A stretch of 64,000 bases of DNA from Pseudomonadota bacterium (GTDB taxonomy: Bacteria > Pseudomonadota > Gammaproteobacteria > Burkholderiales > Rhodocyclaceae): positions 39,509 to 103,508 of the forward strand of contig JAGTRT010000009.1 of the NCBI GenBank assembly GCA_018261895.1, read 5' to 3'. How positions within the stretch are numbered: the stretch's first letter is position 1; each line of letters begins with the position of its first letter. A model generated the notes under the pieces. It had not been told where the DNA came from and searched no databases. It was given only the letters and a program-made list of their open reading frames with translations. Shown here one piece after another: positions 37,737 to 47,406 of the stretch. The translations under genes and the position numbers were made by a program.

Positions 37737-40108
37737 GCAAAAAAATAGGCCGTTTCGAAGTACGTGGCGAGTTGGGGCGCGGCGCCCAAAGCGTGGTCCA
37801 TCTTGGTTTCGATCCGCAATTGCAGCGTGAGATTGCCATCAAGACCCTCTATTTCGCCAGACCGGACCCGGAACACCAGGAGGCCTTGCTGGCCGAAGCG
37901 CGAACGGTCAGCAAAATGCGCCATCCCAGCATCGTGCCGATTTTCGAAGCCGGGGAGCAGGATGGCGATCTCTACCTCGTATTCGAATACGTTCCGGGCA
38001 AGAGCCTGGGAGAATTTCTGCGGCAGAGCGGTGCCTTGCCGCCGGTCAAGGCCATTTCGATCCTGAGGCCCATCCTCGACGCCATCGCCTACGCGCATTC
38101 GCAGGGGATCATCCATCGCGACCTCAAGCCGTCGAACATCATGCTGGACGACAACGGGCGGCCGCGGGTCATGGATTTCGGCATTGCTGCGCGGGTGGAT
38201 GCGTCCAACGACCCGGCCGACCGGATCACCGGTACGCCGGCCTACATGGCGCCGGAATACATCCTGCGACGCGAGATCAGTGCGCGTTCGGACATTTTTG
38301 CAGCCGGCTTGATCCTGTTTGAAATGCTGACCGGACAGCGGGCCGTGGTCGCCGACAGTGTCGGTGAAATCATGAAACGTCTAGCCAGGGAAGACATCAA
38401 GTTGCCGCAGGATGTCGCCATCGACGAACCACTGAGCGCCATCGTTCACAAGGCACTGGCTCGCGATCCCGGATTGCGTTTCCAGACGGCGGAGCAGTTT
38501 GGCGAGGCGCTGGACAATTACCTGGATCCTGAGGACGTGGTATCGGGTGGTCCCGGTGGTCGGCAGGCGACGCTGGATTTCCTGCTCCGGCGCATGCGCC
38601 ACAAGAGCGATTTCCCGGCGCTGTCGGAATCGGTGAGCGCCATCAACCGGATCGCCAACAGCGAGACGGAAAGCATCGACAAGCTGTCCAACACCATCCT
38701 CAAGGATTTCGCGCTGACCAACAAGCTGCTGCGTCTGGTCAATTCGGCCTACTTCAGACAGGCTGGGGGCGGCAGCATCAGTACGGTGTCGCGCGCCGTG
38801 GTCGTGCTCGGTTTCGAGGCCGTGCGCAATATCGCCATCACCGTGTTGCTGTTCGATCACTTGCAGAACAAGGTCAACGCCAACCAGTTGAAAGAGGATT
38901 TCCTCCGCGCCAACATGGCCGGGGTGCTGGCGAAAGATATTGGTGCCGCAGCGAAAATGCGTGACCTAGAGCAGTCGTTCATCTGCTCGCTTTTCCACAG
39001 TCTGGGACGGCTGCTGTCGCAATACTATTTCCCGGAAGATGCCGAAGAGATTCGCCGTGTCGTCTCGCAGAAAAACTGCAGCGAGGAACTGGCCGCCAAG
39101 CAGGTGCTCGGCATTTCATTCGAGGAAATCGGTATCGCCATCGCCCAGCTCTGGGGCTTCCCGCCGCTGATCGTGGCGACGATGCGTCGGCTGCCTGCCG
39201 GTTCCGTCAAGAAGTCGGTCAGTCAGGAAGACCGCTTGCGCATGCTGTCCGGTTTTTCCAACGAGCTGTGCGACGTGATTGCCCTCGCAACCCCGGAGTT
39301 GCGGGACCGCGAACTGAAGAAAACCATGTCGCGTTTTGCCGATGCCGTGTCGCTCGGCCACAGCGACCTGATGCAAACGGTGCAGCGGGCCGTCGAGGAG
39401 GTTGCGGATTTCGCCCGCATCATTCACCTCAACCTGCCGCAGACGACGTTCGGCAAGCAGATGCGCCAGTTTACCGAGTCGGGCGAAAAGCCGCGTGCCG
39501 AGGAGGCCAATGGCAGCGACTTTGCCGATGGCACGGTGATTGGCGACAGCGGGCCGCTGGCCGATCTTGAGGGCGGCGCCGATCTTCAGGCAGTGGACGC
39601 CCAGACGATCCTGACGGCCGGCATCCAGGACATCAGCAACACGCTGATCGATGGCTTCCAGCTCAACGACATCCTGCGCATCATTCTGGAAACGATGTAT
39701 CGGGCGATGGGCTTCAAGCGCGTCGTGCTGTGCATTCGCGATGTCAAGGCGGGCGTCATGCAGGGCCGTTTCGGGTTTGGTCCGGAAGCCAATGAACTGG
39801 CCAAGGCGTTTCGCTTTCCCTTGAGTTTCACGCCGGACATCTTCCATGTCGCGACCTCGAAGGGCGCCGATCTCTTGATCAACGACATCAACGATCCCAA
39901 GATCGCCAGCCGGATTCCCGAGTGGTATCGCAAGGCCGTGCCGGCCAACTCCTTCGTGCTGTTTCCGCTGAATATCAAGGGTAATCCGGTGGCGCTGATC
40001 TATGCCGACCGTGATGAGCCGGGCGGCATTTCCATCCCGGAAAAGGAATTGCAGTTGCTGCGCACCCTGCGCAACCAGGCCATCCTGGCTATCAAACAGG
40101 GCTCCTGA
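37733..40108 (+). CDS. Serine/threonine protein kinase - HDOD - GAF fusion
   Basis: HRDLKPSNIMLDDNGRPRVMDFGIA kinase core; HDOD region SDFPALSESVSAINRIANSET...IVPFSLFHSLGRLLSQYYFPE-like; C-terminal GAF. Confidence 0.88.
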   Translation: MSKKIGRFEVRGELGRGAQSVVHLGFDPQLQREIAIKTLYFARPDPEHQEALLAEARTVSKMRHPSIVPIFEAGEQDGDLYLVFEYVPGKSLGEFLRQSGALPPVKAISILRPILDAIAYAHSQGIIHRDLKPSNIMLDDNGRPRVMDFGIAARVDASNDPADRITGTPAYMAPEYILRREISARSDIFAAGLILFEMLTGQRAVVADSVGEIMKRLAREDIKLPQDVAIDEPLSAIVHKALARDPGLRFQTAEQFGEALDNYLDPEDVVSGGPGGRQATLDFLLRRMRHKSDFPALSESVSAINRIANSETESIDKLSNTILKDFALTNKLLRLVNSAYFRQAGGGSISTVSRAVVVLGFEAVRNIAITVLLFDHLQNKVNANQLKEDFLRANMAGVLAKDIGAAAKMRDLEQSFICSLFHSLGRLLSQYYFPEDAEEIRRVVSQKNCSEELAAKQVLGISFEEIGIAIAQLWGFPPLIVATMRRLPAGSVKKSVSQEDRLRMLSGFSNELCDVIALATPELRDRELKKTMSRFADAVSLGHSDLMQTVQRAVEEVADFARIIHLNLPQTTFGKQMRQFTESGEKPRAEEANGSDFADGTVIGDSGPLADLEGGADLQAVDAQTILTAGIQDISNTLIDGFQLNDILRIILETMYRAMGFKRVVLCIRDVKAGVMQGRFGFGPEANELAKAFRFPLSFTPDIFHVATSKGADLLINDINDPKIASRIPEWYRKAVPANSFVLFPLNIKGNPVALIYADRDEPGGISIPEKELQLLRTLRNQAILAIKQGS

Positions 40109-40140
40109 AAACAGAAAAGCCCGCATTTGCGGGCTTTCTT
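40108..40140 (+). terminator. Rho-independent terminator
   Basis: AAAAGCCCGCATTTGCGGGCTTTCTT. Confidence 0.75.
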
Positions 40141-40159
40141 GATGGCTGATCGAGGGTTC

Positions 40160-40987
40160 TTACCAGAGGTGCCACCAGGCTGACTTGCGCTTCAGGCCGT
40201 CCTTGTAGAAGCGGCTGGTCGGGAAGTTCTTGCGCATCACGCGGTCGGCGTCGTCACGCAAGTCGTTCATGCCGAGCTTGTCGTAGGCGGTTATGAGGAT
40301 GAACATGGCTTCCTCGATGGCCGGGGCCTGCGGGTAGGTCTTGATCGCGTACTGGGCGCGATTCGCCGCCGCGATGTAGGCACCGCGATTGACGTAGTAG
40401 CGCGCGACGTGAACCTCAAGCGAGGCCATCGCGTTGATCAGGTAGTTCATGCGCAACGCGGCATCGGGGGTGTATTTGCTGTTCGGGAAGCGGGTGACCA
40501 GTTCCTTGAAGGCATCGAATGCTTCGCGCGCTGCCTTGGGGTCGCGTTCGGTCGGGTCCTGCGTGCTGACGTAGGCGGTCAGGCCGAGGTCTTCATTGAA
40601 ATTGACCAGGCCCTTCAGGTAATAAACGTAATCGACCGCCGGATGACTCGGGTGGAGCTTGATGAAGCGGTCACAGGCGGCCAGCGCCGCGCCCGGCTCG
40701 TTGTTCTTCCAGTAGGCGTAGCCCAGTTCCAGTTGGGCCTGCTGGGCATAGCGGCCGTAGGGGAAGCGTGCTTCCAGCTTCTCCAGCATTTTTGCTGCCT
40801 TGTCCCAGTTGCCGTCGGCTTGCGCATCCTTGGCTTCGCCGTAAAGCTTGCCAGCCGACCAGCCTGCAGTTTCGTCGATTTTGTCGGGCATCGAGCTGCA
40901 GCCGGCGATGAAGGCGACGACAAAAGCAGCCATCAGCGCGCGGAAGAGGGCGGGGAATGACCGGAATGCGGGTAAACTTCGCATCAT
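40160..40987 (-). CDS. bamD: Outer membrane assembly lipoprotein BamD
   Basis: Lipobox AFIAGCSS; ARFPYGRYAQQAQLELGYAYWKNNEPGAALAACDRFIKLHPSHPAVDYVYYLKGL. Confidence 0.92.
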   Translation of the reverse strand: MMRSLPAFRSFPALFRALMAAFVVAFIAGCSSMPDKIDETAGWSAGKLYGEAKDAQADGNWDKAAKMLEKLEARFPYGRYAQQAQLELGYAYWKNNEPGAALAACDRFIKLHPSHPAVDYVYYLKGLVNFNEDLGLTAYVSTQDPTERDPKAAREAFDAFKELVTRFPNSKYTPDAALRMNYLINAMASLEVHVARYYVNRGAYIAAANRAQYAIKTYPQAPAIEEAMFILITAYDKLGMNDLRDDADRVMRKNFPTSRFYKDGLKRKSAWWHLW

Positions 40988-41945
40988 GAATGATGATCCT
41001 GTTGAAGACTCCGGCGATTATAGCCGAACTGAACCGCTCCGCCTGACCGTTCCTGACGCCTCCTGCGGTCGCCGCCTCGATCAGGTGCTGGCTGAACTGC
41101 TGCCGCAACATTCCCGCAACCGTTTGCAGGGATGGGTGCGGGATGCCTGCGTACTGGTCGATGGCAAGCCCGAGACCGAACCCAAGCGCAAGGTGATGGG
41201 CGGCGAGACGCTGCTTGTCAGCGAACCCGACGATATCCGCAACCAGCCCGAGCTGCCGGAAGACATACCGCTCGACGTGGTTTTCGAGGACGAGACGCTG
41301 CTCGTCATCAACAAGCCGGCCGGGCTGGTCGTACATCCGGGCAGCGGCAACTGGAGCGGCACGCTGATGAATGCGCTGCTCCACCACGTGCCGGGTATCG
41401 AGGCGGTGCCACGTGCCGGCATCGTGCATCGGCTGGACAAGGACACCAGCGGCCTGCTGGTCGTGGCCAAGACGCTCGAAGCGCAGACGGATCTGGTCCG
41501 CCAGCTGCAGGCGCGCACCGTGCGGCGCATTTACCTGGCGCTCGCGGCGGGGGCGATGAAGCACGAGGGGACGGTCAATGAGCCCATCGGCCGTCATCCA
41601 TCGCAGCGCATCAAGATGGCCATCGTGCCGGAAAACCGGGGCGGCAAGCCGGCCATCACCAATATCCGCATTCTTGAACTTTTCCCCTACACGACCTTCG
41701 TCGAGTGTTCGCTCGAAACCGGCAGGACGCACCAGATTCGCGTGCACATGGCGGCTATCCATCATCCGCTCGTCGGCGACCAGGTTTATGGCAAACACAA
41801 CCCGAAGCTGCCGGTGTTCCATCGCCAGGCGCTGCATGCGACGCGCCTCGGCCTCGTCCATCCGTTGACCGGCCTCAAGATGCAATGGGAAGTACCGATG
41901 CCGGAGGATATGCGTGAGCTTCTCGATACCCTGCGCTATGGCTAA
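40986..41945 (+). CDS. rluD: 23S rRNA pseudouridine synthase RluD
   Basis: S4-like N-terminus; GIVHRLDKDTSGLLVVAKT; GRTHQIRVHMAAIHHPLVGDQVYG. Confidence 0.95.
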   Translation: MNDDPVEDSGDYSRTEPLRLTVPDASCGRRLDQVLAELLPQHSRNRLQGWVRDACVLVDGKPETEPKRKVMGGETLLVSEPDDIRNQPELPEDIPLDVVFEDETLLVINKPAGLVVHPGSGNWSGTLMNALLHHVPGIEAVPRAGIVHRLDKDTSGLLVVAKTLEAQTDLVRQLQARTVRRIYLALAAGAMKHEGTVNEPIGRHPSQRIKMAIVPENRGGKPAITNIRILELFPYTTFVECSLETGRTHQIRVHMAAIHHPLVGDQVYGKHNPKLPVFHRQALHATRLGLVHPLTGLKMQWEVPMPEDMRELLDTLRYG

Positions 41946-42672
41946 TCTGCTGGTGCCGGACTGGCCGGCGCCAGCTCGGGTGCGCAGCCTGCAGACGCTG
42001 CGTGGTGGCGGTTGCAGTCTGGCGCCATGGGGCAGTTTCAACCTGGGGGACCACGTCGGGGACGATCCGGCCCATGTCGCGGCCAATCGGGCAGCCCTGC
42101 GCGAGCATTTGCCGGGCGAACCGGCCTGGCTGACGCAGGTGCACGGCATTTTGACGGTCAACCCGAAAAAAAGCCCAAATTTGAAATCCGCCGACGCCGC
42201 TTACACCGATGAAGCCGGCGTCGTTTGCGTGGTCATGACGGCCGATTGCCTGCCGGTGCTGTTCTGCGAGCGTGCCGGTACGGTCGTGGCGGCGGCGCAC
42301 GCTGGCTGGCGCGGCCTGGCTGCCGGTGTGCTTGAGGAAACGATGGCTGGGATGGCGGTGCCGGCCAGCGAGTTGCTGGTTTGGCTGGGGCCGGCCATTG
42401 GCCCGACGGCCTTCGAGGTGGGCGACGAGGTCCGTGCCGCCTTTGTCGCGCACGATGCGCAGGCAGCAAGTGCGTTCGCCCCGAAATCGCCAGGCAAGTG
42501 GCTGGCCGATATCTACGCCCTGGCGCGCCAACGCCTGCTGGCGGCAGGAGTCCGGTCGATCAGCGGTGGTGACCGATGCACGTACAGCGAATCAGCCGAC
42601 TTCTTTTCCTATCGCCGCGATGGTGTGACGGGTCGCATGGCGACGCTGATCTGGCTGGCCGAAGCAGATTAG
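41938..42672 (+). CDS. pgeF: Peptidoglycan editing factor / YfiH laccase-domain protein with in-frame repeat
   Basis: WLTQVHGI[LTVNPKKSPNLK]SADAAYTDEAGVVCVVMTADCLPVLFCE, AAAHAGWRGLAAGV, WLGPAIGPTAFEVGDEV. Confidence 0.93.
   Translation: MANLLVPDWPAPARVRSLQTLRGGGCSLAPWGSFNLGDHVGDDPAHVAANRAALREHLPGEPAWLTQVHGILTVNPKKSPNLKSADAAYTDEAGVVCVVMTADCLPVLFCERAGTVVAAAHAGWRGLAAGVLEETMAGMAVPASELLVWLGPAIGPTAFEVGDEVRAAFVAHDAQAASAFAPKSPGKWLADIYALARQRLLAAGVRSISGGDRCTYSESADFFSYRRDGVTGRMATLIWLAEAD
42153..42188 (+). repeat. 36-nt dispersed element, copy 5, in frame inside pgeF
   Basis: gacggtcaacccgaaaaaaagcccaaatttgaaatc read as LTVNPKKSPNLKS. Confidence 0.88.
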
Positions 42673-42699
42673 CCGCTGCCGGATGTCGCAGGTATCCGT

Positions 42700-42891
42700 C
42701 TAAAAGACGGTGCCGCCGAAGACATCCTTGAAATAGGACTCGACATTGCCGTCCGGGACGTGGCGCCCAGGCTGAGCCATCGCCGCGGCGGGGCAGGACA
42801 CGCCCTTCACGCTCCCTTTGAAAATGGCGTCATAACTCATGCGCTCGCCTTTCTTGGGTTTGATCCAGGACACAATTTTGCGGATGGACAT
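42700..42891 (-). CDS. Short hypothetical protein (63 aa)
   Basis: Isolated small ORF with Lys-rich N-terminus. Confidence 0.45.
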   Translation of the reverse strand: MSIRKIVSWIKPKKGERMSYDAIFKGSVKGVSCPAAAMAQPGRHVPDGNVESYFKDVFGGTVF

Positions 42892-43007
42892 GATGAACTC
42901 CTTGGACGATTTGATGGGGTCATCCTCACTATAGAGAGCTTGTTGCGTTGCAACAAATCAGGAATTCTTTCGTCGCGGGTAAGTTTCACTAACCCGTAGG
43001 CGCAAAA

Positions 43008-43037
43008 AAGGCAGCGAAGCGATTCGCTGCCTGATGG
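43008..43037. terminator. Terminator-like hairpin
   Basis: aaaaaaGGCAGCGAAgcgaTTCGCTGCC. Confidence 0.7.
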
Positions 43038-43058
43038 GCCTCCGCGTCTGACGCTGGC

Positions 43059-44621
43059 TTATTTGCGCCAGGCGTCGGCCTGGACCAAAGAATCCTCGCG
43101 CCATGCTTCGCGGGCGGCCTGGTTGGCCACCCAGTTGGGCAGGAAGGTAAAGGCTTCGTCGAGCAGATGCGGCGTGTGCCGGCCCGGCGAATAGCGTTGC
43201 GAACGATCGTAATATTCGCGCAGTGCCGGCTTGAAGTTCGGGTGGGCGCAGTTCTCGATGATGACCTTGGCTCGCAGTTTGGGCGACAGACCGCGCAGAT
43301 CGGCCAGCCCCTGCTCGGTGACGATGACCTGCACGTCATGTTCGGTGTGATCGACGTGCGACACCATCGGGACGATGCACGAAATGCTGCCGCCCTTGGC
43401 GCTCGACGGCGTCATGAAGATCGAGACGAAGGCATTGCGGGCGAAGTCCCCGGAGCCGCCGATGCCGTTCATGATCGACGTGCCCATGATGTGGGTCGAA
43501 TTCACGTTGCCGTAAATGTCGGCCTCGATCAGGCCGTTCATGGCGATGACGCCGAGGCGGCGGATGACCTCAGGATGATTGGAGATTTCCTGCGGGCGCA
43601 GGATGATCGAATCCTTGAAGCGTGGCAGGTCGGCGTTCAGTTCCGCCAGTGCCTGCGGGCTCAGCGAGAACGAGGTGGCCGACGCGCAGGTCAGCTTGCC
43701 CGACTTGATGAGATCGAGCATGCCGTCCTGCAGCACTTCGGTGTAGGCCGTGAGGTTCTCGAAGGGCCCATCCTGCAGGCCGGCCATCACGGCGTTGGCC
43801 ACATTGCCGACACCGGACTGCAAGGGCAGCAGGTTGGCCGGCAGGCGGCCTTTCTTGACTTCGTGCTGGAGGAATTCGAGGATGTGCCCGGCGATCAACT
43901 GTGAGTTCTTGTCGGGCGGCGAAAACGGAGAATTTCGGTCGGCCTTGTTCGTCTCGATGACGGCTATGACCTTGTCCGGATTGATCCGGTAGTACGGATC
44001 GCCGATGCGATCTTCCGTCCGGACGAGCGGGATGGGCTGACGATGCGGCGGCAGCGCCGTGCCGTAGTAGATGTCGTGCATGCCTTCCAGCGCTGGGTTC
44101 TGCCAGGAGTTCACCTCAAGGATCACCTTGTCGGCCTGGTCCAGCCAGGTCTTGTTGTTGCCGACGGAAGAAGACGGAATCAGGCGGCCGTCTTCCAGAA
44201 TGCCCGCCACTTCGACCACGGCGACGTCGAGTTTGCCGAGGAAGCCGGACCAGACGAACTGGGCGACGTGCGACAGGTGGATGTCGATGTATTCCATCTC
44301 GCCGGCGTTGATGCGTTTGCGGCAGGTCGGGTCGGATTGGTAGGGCAGGCGCATCTCGATGCCATCCACCATGGCCAGAGCGCCGTCGAGTTCCGGTGCC
44401 GTCGAGGCACCGGTCCACACGCCGATCTTGAACTTCTGTCCGTGCAGGTTGGCATCCATGATGCGCTTGGCCAGCGCGGTTGGTACCAGCTTGGGATAGC
44501 CCGCGCCGGTAAAGCCGCTCATCCCGACATTGACGCCGGATTGAATCAGATTGGCAGCCTCGTCGGCCGACATGATCTTGCCGCGCAGCGCGGCGTTCAG
44601 GATACGTGAACCTCCAACCAT
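43059..44621 (-). CDS. Acetyl-CoA hydrolase/transferase family (succinyl-CoA:acetate CoA-transferase-like)
   Basis: MVGGSRILNAALRGKIMSADEAANLIQSGVNVGMSGFTGAGYPK...; NSTHIMGTSIMNGIGGSGDFARNAFVSIFMTPS. Confidence 0.93.
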   Translation of the reverse strand: MVGGSRILNAALRGKIMSADEAANLIQSGVNVGMSGFTGAGYPKLVPTALAKRIMDANLHGQKFKIGVWTGASTAPELDGALAMVDGIEMRLPYQSDPTCRKRINAGEMEYIDIHLSHVAQFVWSGFLGKLDVAVVEVAGILEDGRLIPSSSVGNNKTWLDQADKVILEVNSWQNPALEGMHDIYYGTALPPHRQPIPLVRTEDRIGDPYYRINPDKVIAVIETNKADRNSPFSPPDKNSQLIAGHILEFLQHEVKKGRLPANLLPLQSGVGNVANAVMAGLQDGPFENLTAYTEVLQDGMLDLIKSGKLTCASATSFSLSPQALAELNADLPRFKDSIILRPQEISNHPEVIRRLGVIAMNGLIEADIYGNVNSTHIMGTSIMNGIGGSGDFARNAFVSIFMTPSSAKGGSISCIVPMVSHVDHTEHDVQVIVTEQGLADLRGLSPKLRAKVIIENCAHPNFKPALREYYDRSQRYSPGRHTPHLLDEAFTFLPNWVANQAAREAWREDSLVQADAWRK

Positions 44622-44831
44622 CTTTTTTCGATGCTCCAGGGTGGGTTTGCAATAGTTGAACGACAAAATCCGAGTCAAAAAAAGAGCCCGCATAAAGCGG
44701 GCTCAATCCAGTTCCCAAGCGCATGAATAGGACTGGAGGAGACTTTTCAAATTTAACAAAGTCCCCGTTCGCGAACGAACGAGATTTTTTTGATCGACAA
44801 GTTAGTCAAACTTAATCGTTGGGTTCGGGTA

Positions 44832-45071
44832 TCAGCGGGCGCCGGCGCCGGCGTTGTCGGTGGCGGGCGTTGCCGGCGTCGCAATCGCGGGCGCTGCAGC
44901 CGCCTTGGTCTCTTCGGTGACAGCCGCATTGGGCAGCACGGGCGCTGTCGCCGGCGGGGGCAGGGACGGCGCGGCAACTGCCGGCGGCAACGTCGCGACG
45001 GACTCTTCCTTCTTGTTGCAGGCGGTGAGTGCGACGGTGAGCATTGCGGCGACAAGCAGTGACTTCTTCAT
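44832..45071 (-). CDS. Small Ala/Pro-rich putative lipoprotein
   Basis: MKKSLLVAAMLTVALTACNKKEES lipobox LTAC. Confidence 0.65.
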   Translation of the reverse strand: MKKSLLVAAMLTVALTACNKKEESVATLPPAVAAPSLPPPATAPVLPNAAVTEETKAAAAPAIATPATPATDNAGAGAR

Positions 45072-45201
45072 GGAGCTTCCTTTCTGGGATGGTAGGCAGT
45101 GCGACCTGATCGTGGTCGGCAACGAAACATTAGTCAGCGCCTTGCTCCGCGGCAAACGACAAATTATGATTCCATGCCTTAGAAAAACTTAATCATCAGC
45201 C

Positions 45202-46170
45202 GTGACCTATCGTCTTCCTCCGCTGTCTGCCATGCGCGCTTTTGAATCAGCGGCGCGCCATTTGAGTTTCAAGAAAGCGGCCGAGGAATTGCACGTCACG
45301 CCGGCGGCGATCAGCCAGCAGATCAAGGCACTGGAGGCTTATCTCGGCGTGCAGCTCTTCCGGCGTCTGACGCGAGCGCTGGAGATCACCGCCCAAGGGC
45401 GGGCCATGCTGCCCAAGATCCGTGAAGGATTTGATTGCTTTGCCGCCGCCATCGACAGCACGCGCAGTGAAGTCGACGGGGTGTTGACCGTAACGGCGCC
45501 ACCGTCTTTCGCCACGCGTTGGCTGGTTCCTCGCTTGCCACGTTTTTCCCTGGCTCACCCGGAAGTCGAACTGCGCCTGTCCAGTCGGGGGGATAGTGTC
45601 GATCGCCGGGGTGAAACATTGTTGCTCGACAACGACCGTTTCGACCTGCGCGAGGCCGACAGCCTGCTCGCCATTCGCTACGGTACCGGCAACTACCCCG
45701 GATTCCAGGTCGAGCAGATCTTCGCACCGGATTGGGTGCCGGTCTGCAGCCCGAAACTGCTCAGCCCCGAACGCCCGCTCTCGGTGCCGCAGGACCTGGC
45801 GCGCCACGTCCTGATCCACGACGAAACCATTCATGACGAAGAGCGCCAGCCCGGCTGGCGTGAGTGGCTGGCCAGTGCCGGCATCCGTAACGTCGACGCC
45901 GAACGCGGACCGCGTTTCTCGAATGCCGTAATGGCCGTCGAGGCAGCCCTCGATGGCCAGGGCGTTGCGTTGGCCCTGAAGCCGTTGGTCGAGGCCGATG
46001 TGGCAGCCGGTCGCCTGATCGTGCCCTTTGAAATCGCCGTGCCGTCGCCCTTCGCTTACTTTCTGGTCATGCGCAAGGCGGTCGCACAGCGCCATTCCGT
46101 TGCCGCGTTTCGCAGCTGGTTGCTCGACGAGGCGCTATCGGTGCAGCCGAACTGGCTGGCCGGCGTATAA
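45202..46170 (+). CDS. LysR-family regulator, GcvA-like
   Basis: LPPLSAMRAFESAARHLSFKKAAEELHVTPAAISQQIKALE. Confidence 0.9.
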   Translation: MTYRLPPLSAMRAFESAARHLSFKKAAEELHVTPAAISQQIKALEAYLGVQLFRRLTRALEITAQGRAMLPKIREGFDCFAAAIDSTRSEVDGVLTVTAPPSFATRWLVPRLPRFSLAHPEVELRLSSRGDSVDRRGETLLLDNDRFDLREADSLLAIRYGTGNYPGFQVEQIFAPDWVPVCSPKLLSPERPLSVPQDLARHVLIHDETIHDEERQPGWREWLASAGIRNVDAERGPRFSNAVMAVEAALDGQGVALALKPLVEADVAAGRLIVPFEIAVPSPFAYFLVMRKAVAQRHSVAAFRSWLLDEALSVQPNWLAGV

Positions 46171-46199
46171 TCCGCGCCTTTCCCCCTGAGCCGATTTTT

Positions 46200-46967
46200 G
46201 TGAGCACTCTTTCCTGGATCATTGCCGTCTCGCTGGCCGGTGGCGCTTTGAGCGTGCTTGCTGCGGCCGTGCTGAGCATCGCGATGGGCACCCAGCGCAT
46301 CAGCATGCTGATCTCCTACGCCATCGGTGCCTTGCTGGGGGCGGCCTTCCTGGAAATCCTGCCGCATGCGCTGGAACATGGCGACATGCATCGAACCACG
46401 GCTACCGTCCTGTTCGGCATTCTGGCCTTCTTCGTCCTCGAGAAACTGGTCCTCTGGCGGCACTGTCACCACGACCACTGCGAGGCGCACGATGCCCATG
46501 CCCCGGCCCACGACCATGGGCGCTCGGGTTTGCTCATCCTGGTCGGCGATACCTTCCACAATTTTGTCGACGGCATCCTGATTGCGGCCGCGTTCCTGCA
46601 GAGTACGGAGCTTGGCATCGTGACCGCGCTGGCCATCATCGCCCACGAAATTCCGCAGGAGGTGGGCGACTACCTGATCCTGCTCCACTCCGGCTACACC
46701 AAGTTGCGCGCCCTGGCGTTCAATCTGCTGTCCAGCCTGGCCACGATGGTCGGCGCGATGCTGGCCTACTTTGCCCTGGCCGATCTGACGGAATGGATTC
46801 CGCTGCTGCTCTCGCTCGGTGCCGCGAGCATGATCTATGTCGCGGTGGCCGACCTGATTCCCGGGCTGCACAAACGCTCGGAGCTGAAGGAATCAGTCCT
46901 GCAAATCCTACTGATCGGTTCCGGTATCGGCTCGATCGCCCTCGTTCAGGCGCTGGTTGGCGAGTAG
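46200..46967 (+). CDS. ZIP-family metal transporter
   Basis: GDTFHNFVDGILIAAAFL, ALAIIAHEIPQEVGDYLILLHSG; His-rich loop HCHHDHCEAHDAHAPAHDHG; GTG start. Confidence 0.9.
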   Translation: MSTLSWIIAVSLAGGALSVLAAAVLSIAMGTQRISMLISYAIGALLGAAFLEILPHALEHGDMHRTTATVLFGILAFFVLEKLVLWRHCHHDHCEAHDAHAPAHDHGRSGLLILVGDTFHNFVDGILIAAAFLQSTELGIVTALAIIAHEIPQEVGDYLILLHSGYTKLRALAFNLLSSLATMVGAMLAYFALADLTEWIPLLLSLGAASMIYVAVADLIPGLHKRSELKESVLQILLIGSGIGSIALVQALVGE

Positions 46968-47168
46968 TTCGCGGTGTGCGCGAAGCTGGCGGCGGATCTT
47001 GCTGGTGGCGAAGTAGAGAATCAGGCCGCAGGGCAAGGCGCCGTAGAACAGGAAGGAAATGATGCCGGCGGTGATGCTCGGTTCATTGGCGGCGATCAGA
47101 ACGGTGACGTATAGCCAGCCGATGACGATGATGATGGCGAAGGACATGGCGGCTATTGTATCGGTCAT
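46908..47168 (-). CDS. Hypothetical small membrane protein, 3' overlap with the ZIP gene
   Basis: Two hydrophobic segments; start MTDTIAAMSFAIIIVIGWLYV. Confidence 0.5.
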   Translation of the reverse strand: MTDTIAAMSFAIIIVIGWLYVTVLIAANEPSITAGIISFLFYGALPCGLILYFATSKIRRQLRAHRELLANQRLNEGDRADTGTDQ

Positions 47169-47406
47169 ACGGGAAAACTGAAGCCTGGCAGCGGGAAGTG
47201 CAAGGTTCGCTGCTCGCTGAATTCGATTGCTCAAACCCCATCAGGCTGCTTGCTCTCCGGCGGGGAACTGGCCGACGGTAACAATGTACAAATCACGCGC
47301 CTTGATCAGGGCCCAATTTGGCATGCAAATTCATTGACAGCGCCGAATCGGGTATGGAGAATCCAAAGGCTTAAGCCCCGACAACAATATAGAGACGAGA
47401 CTTCCC

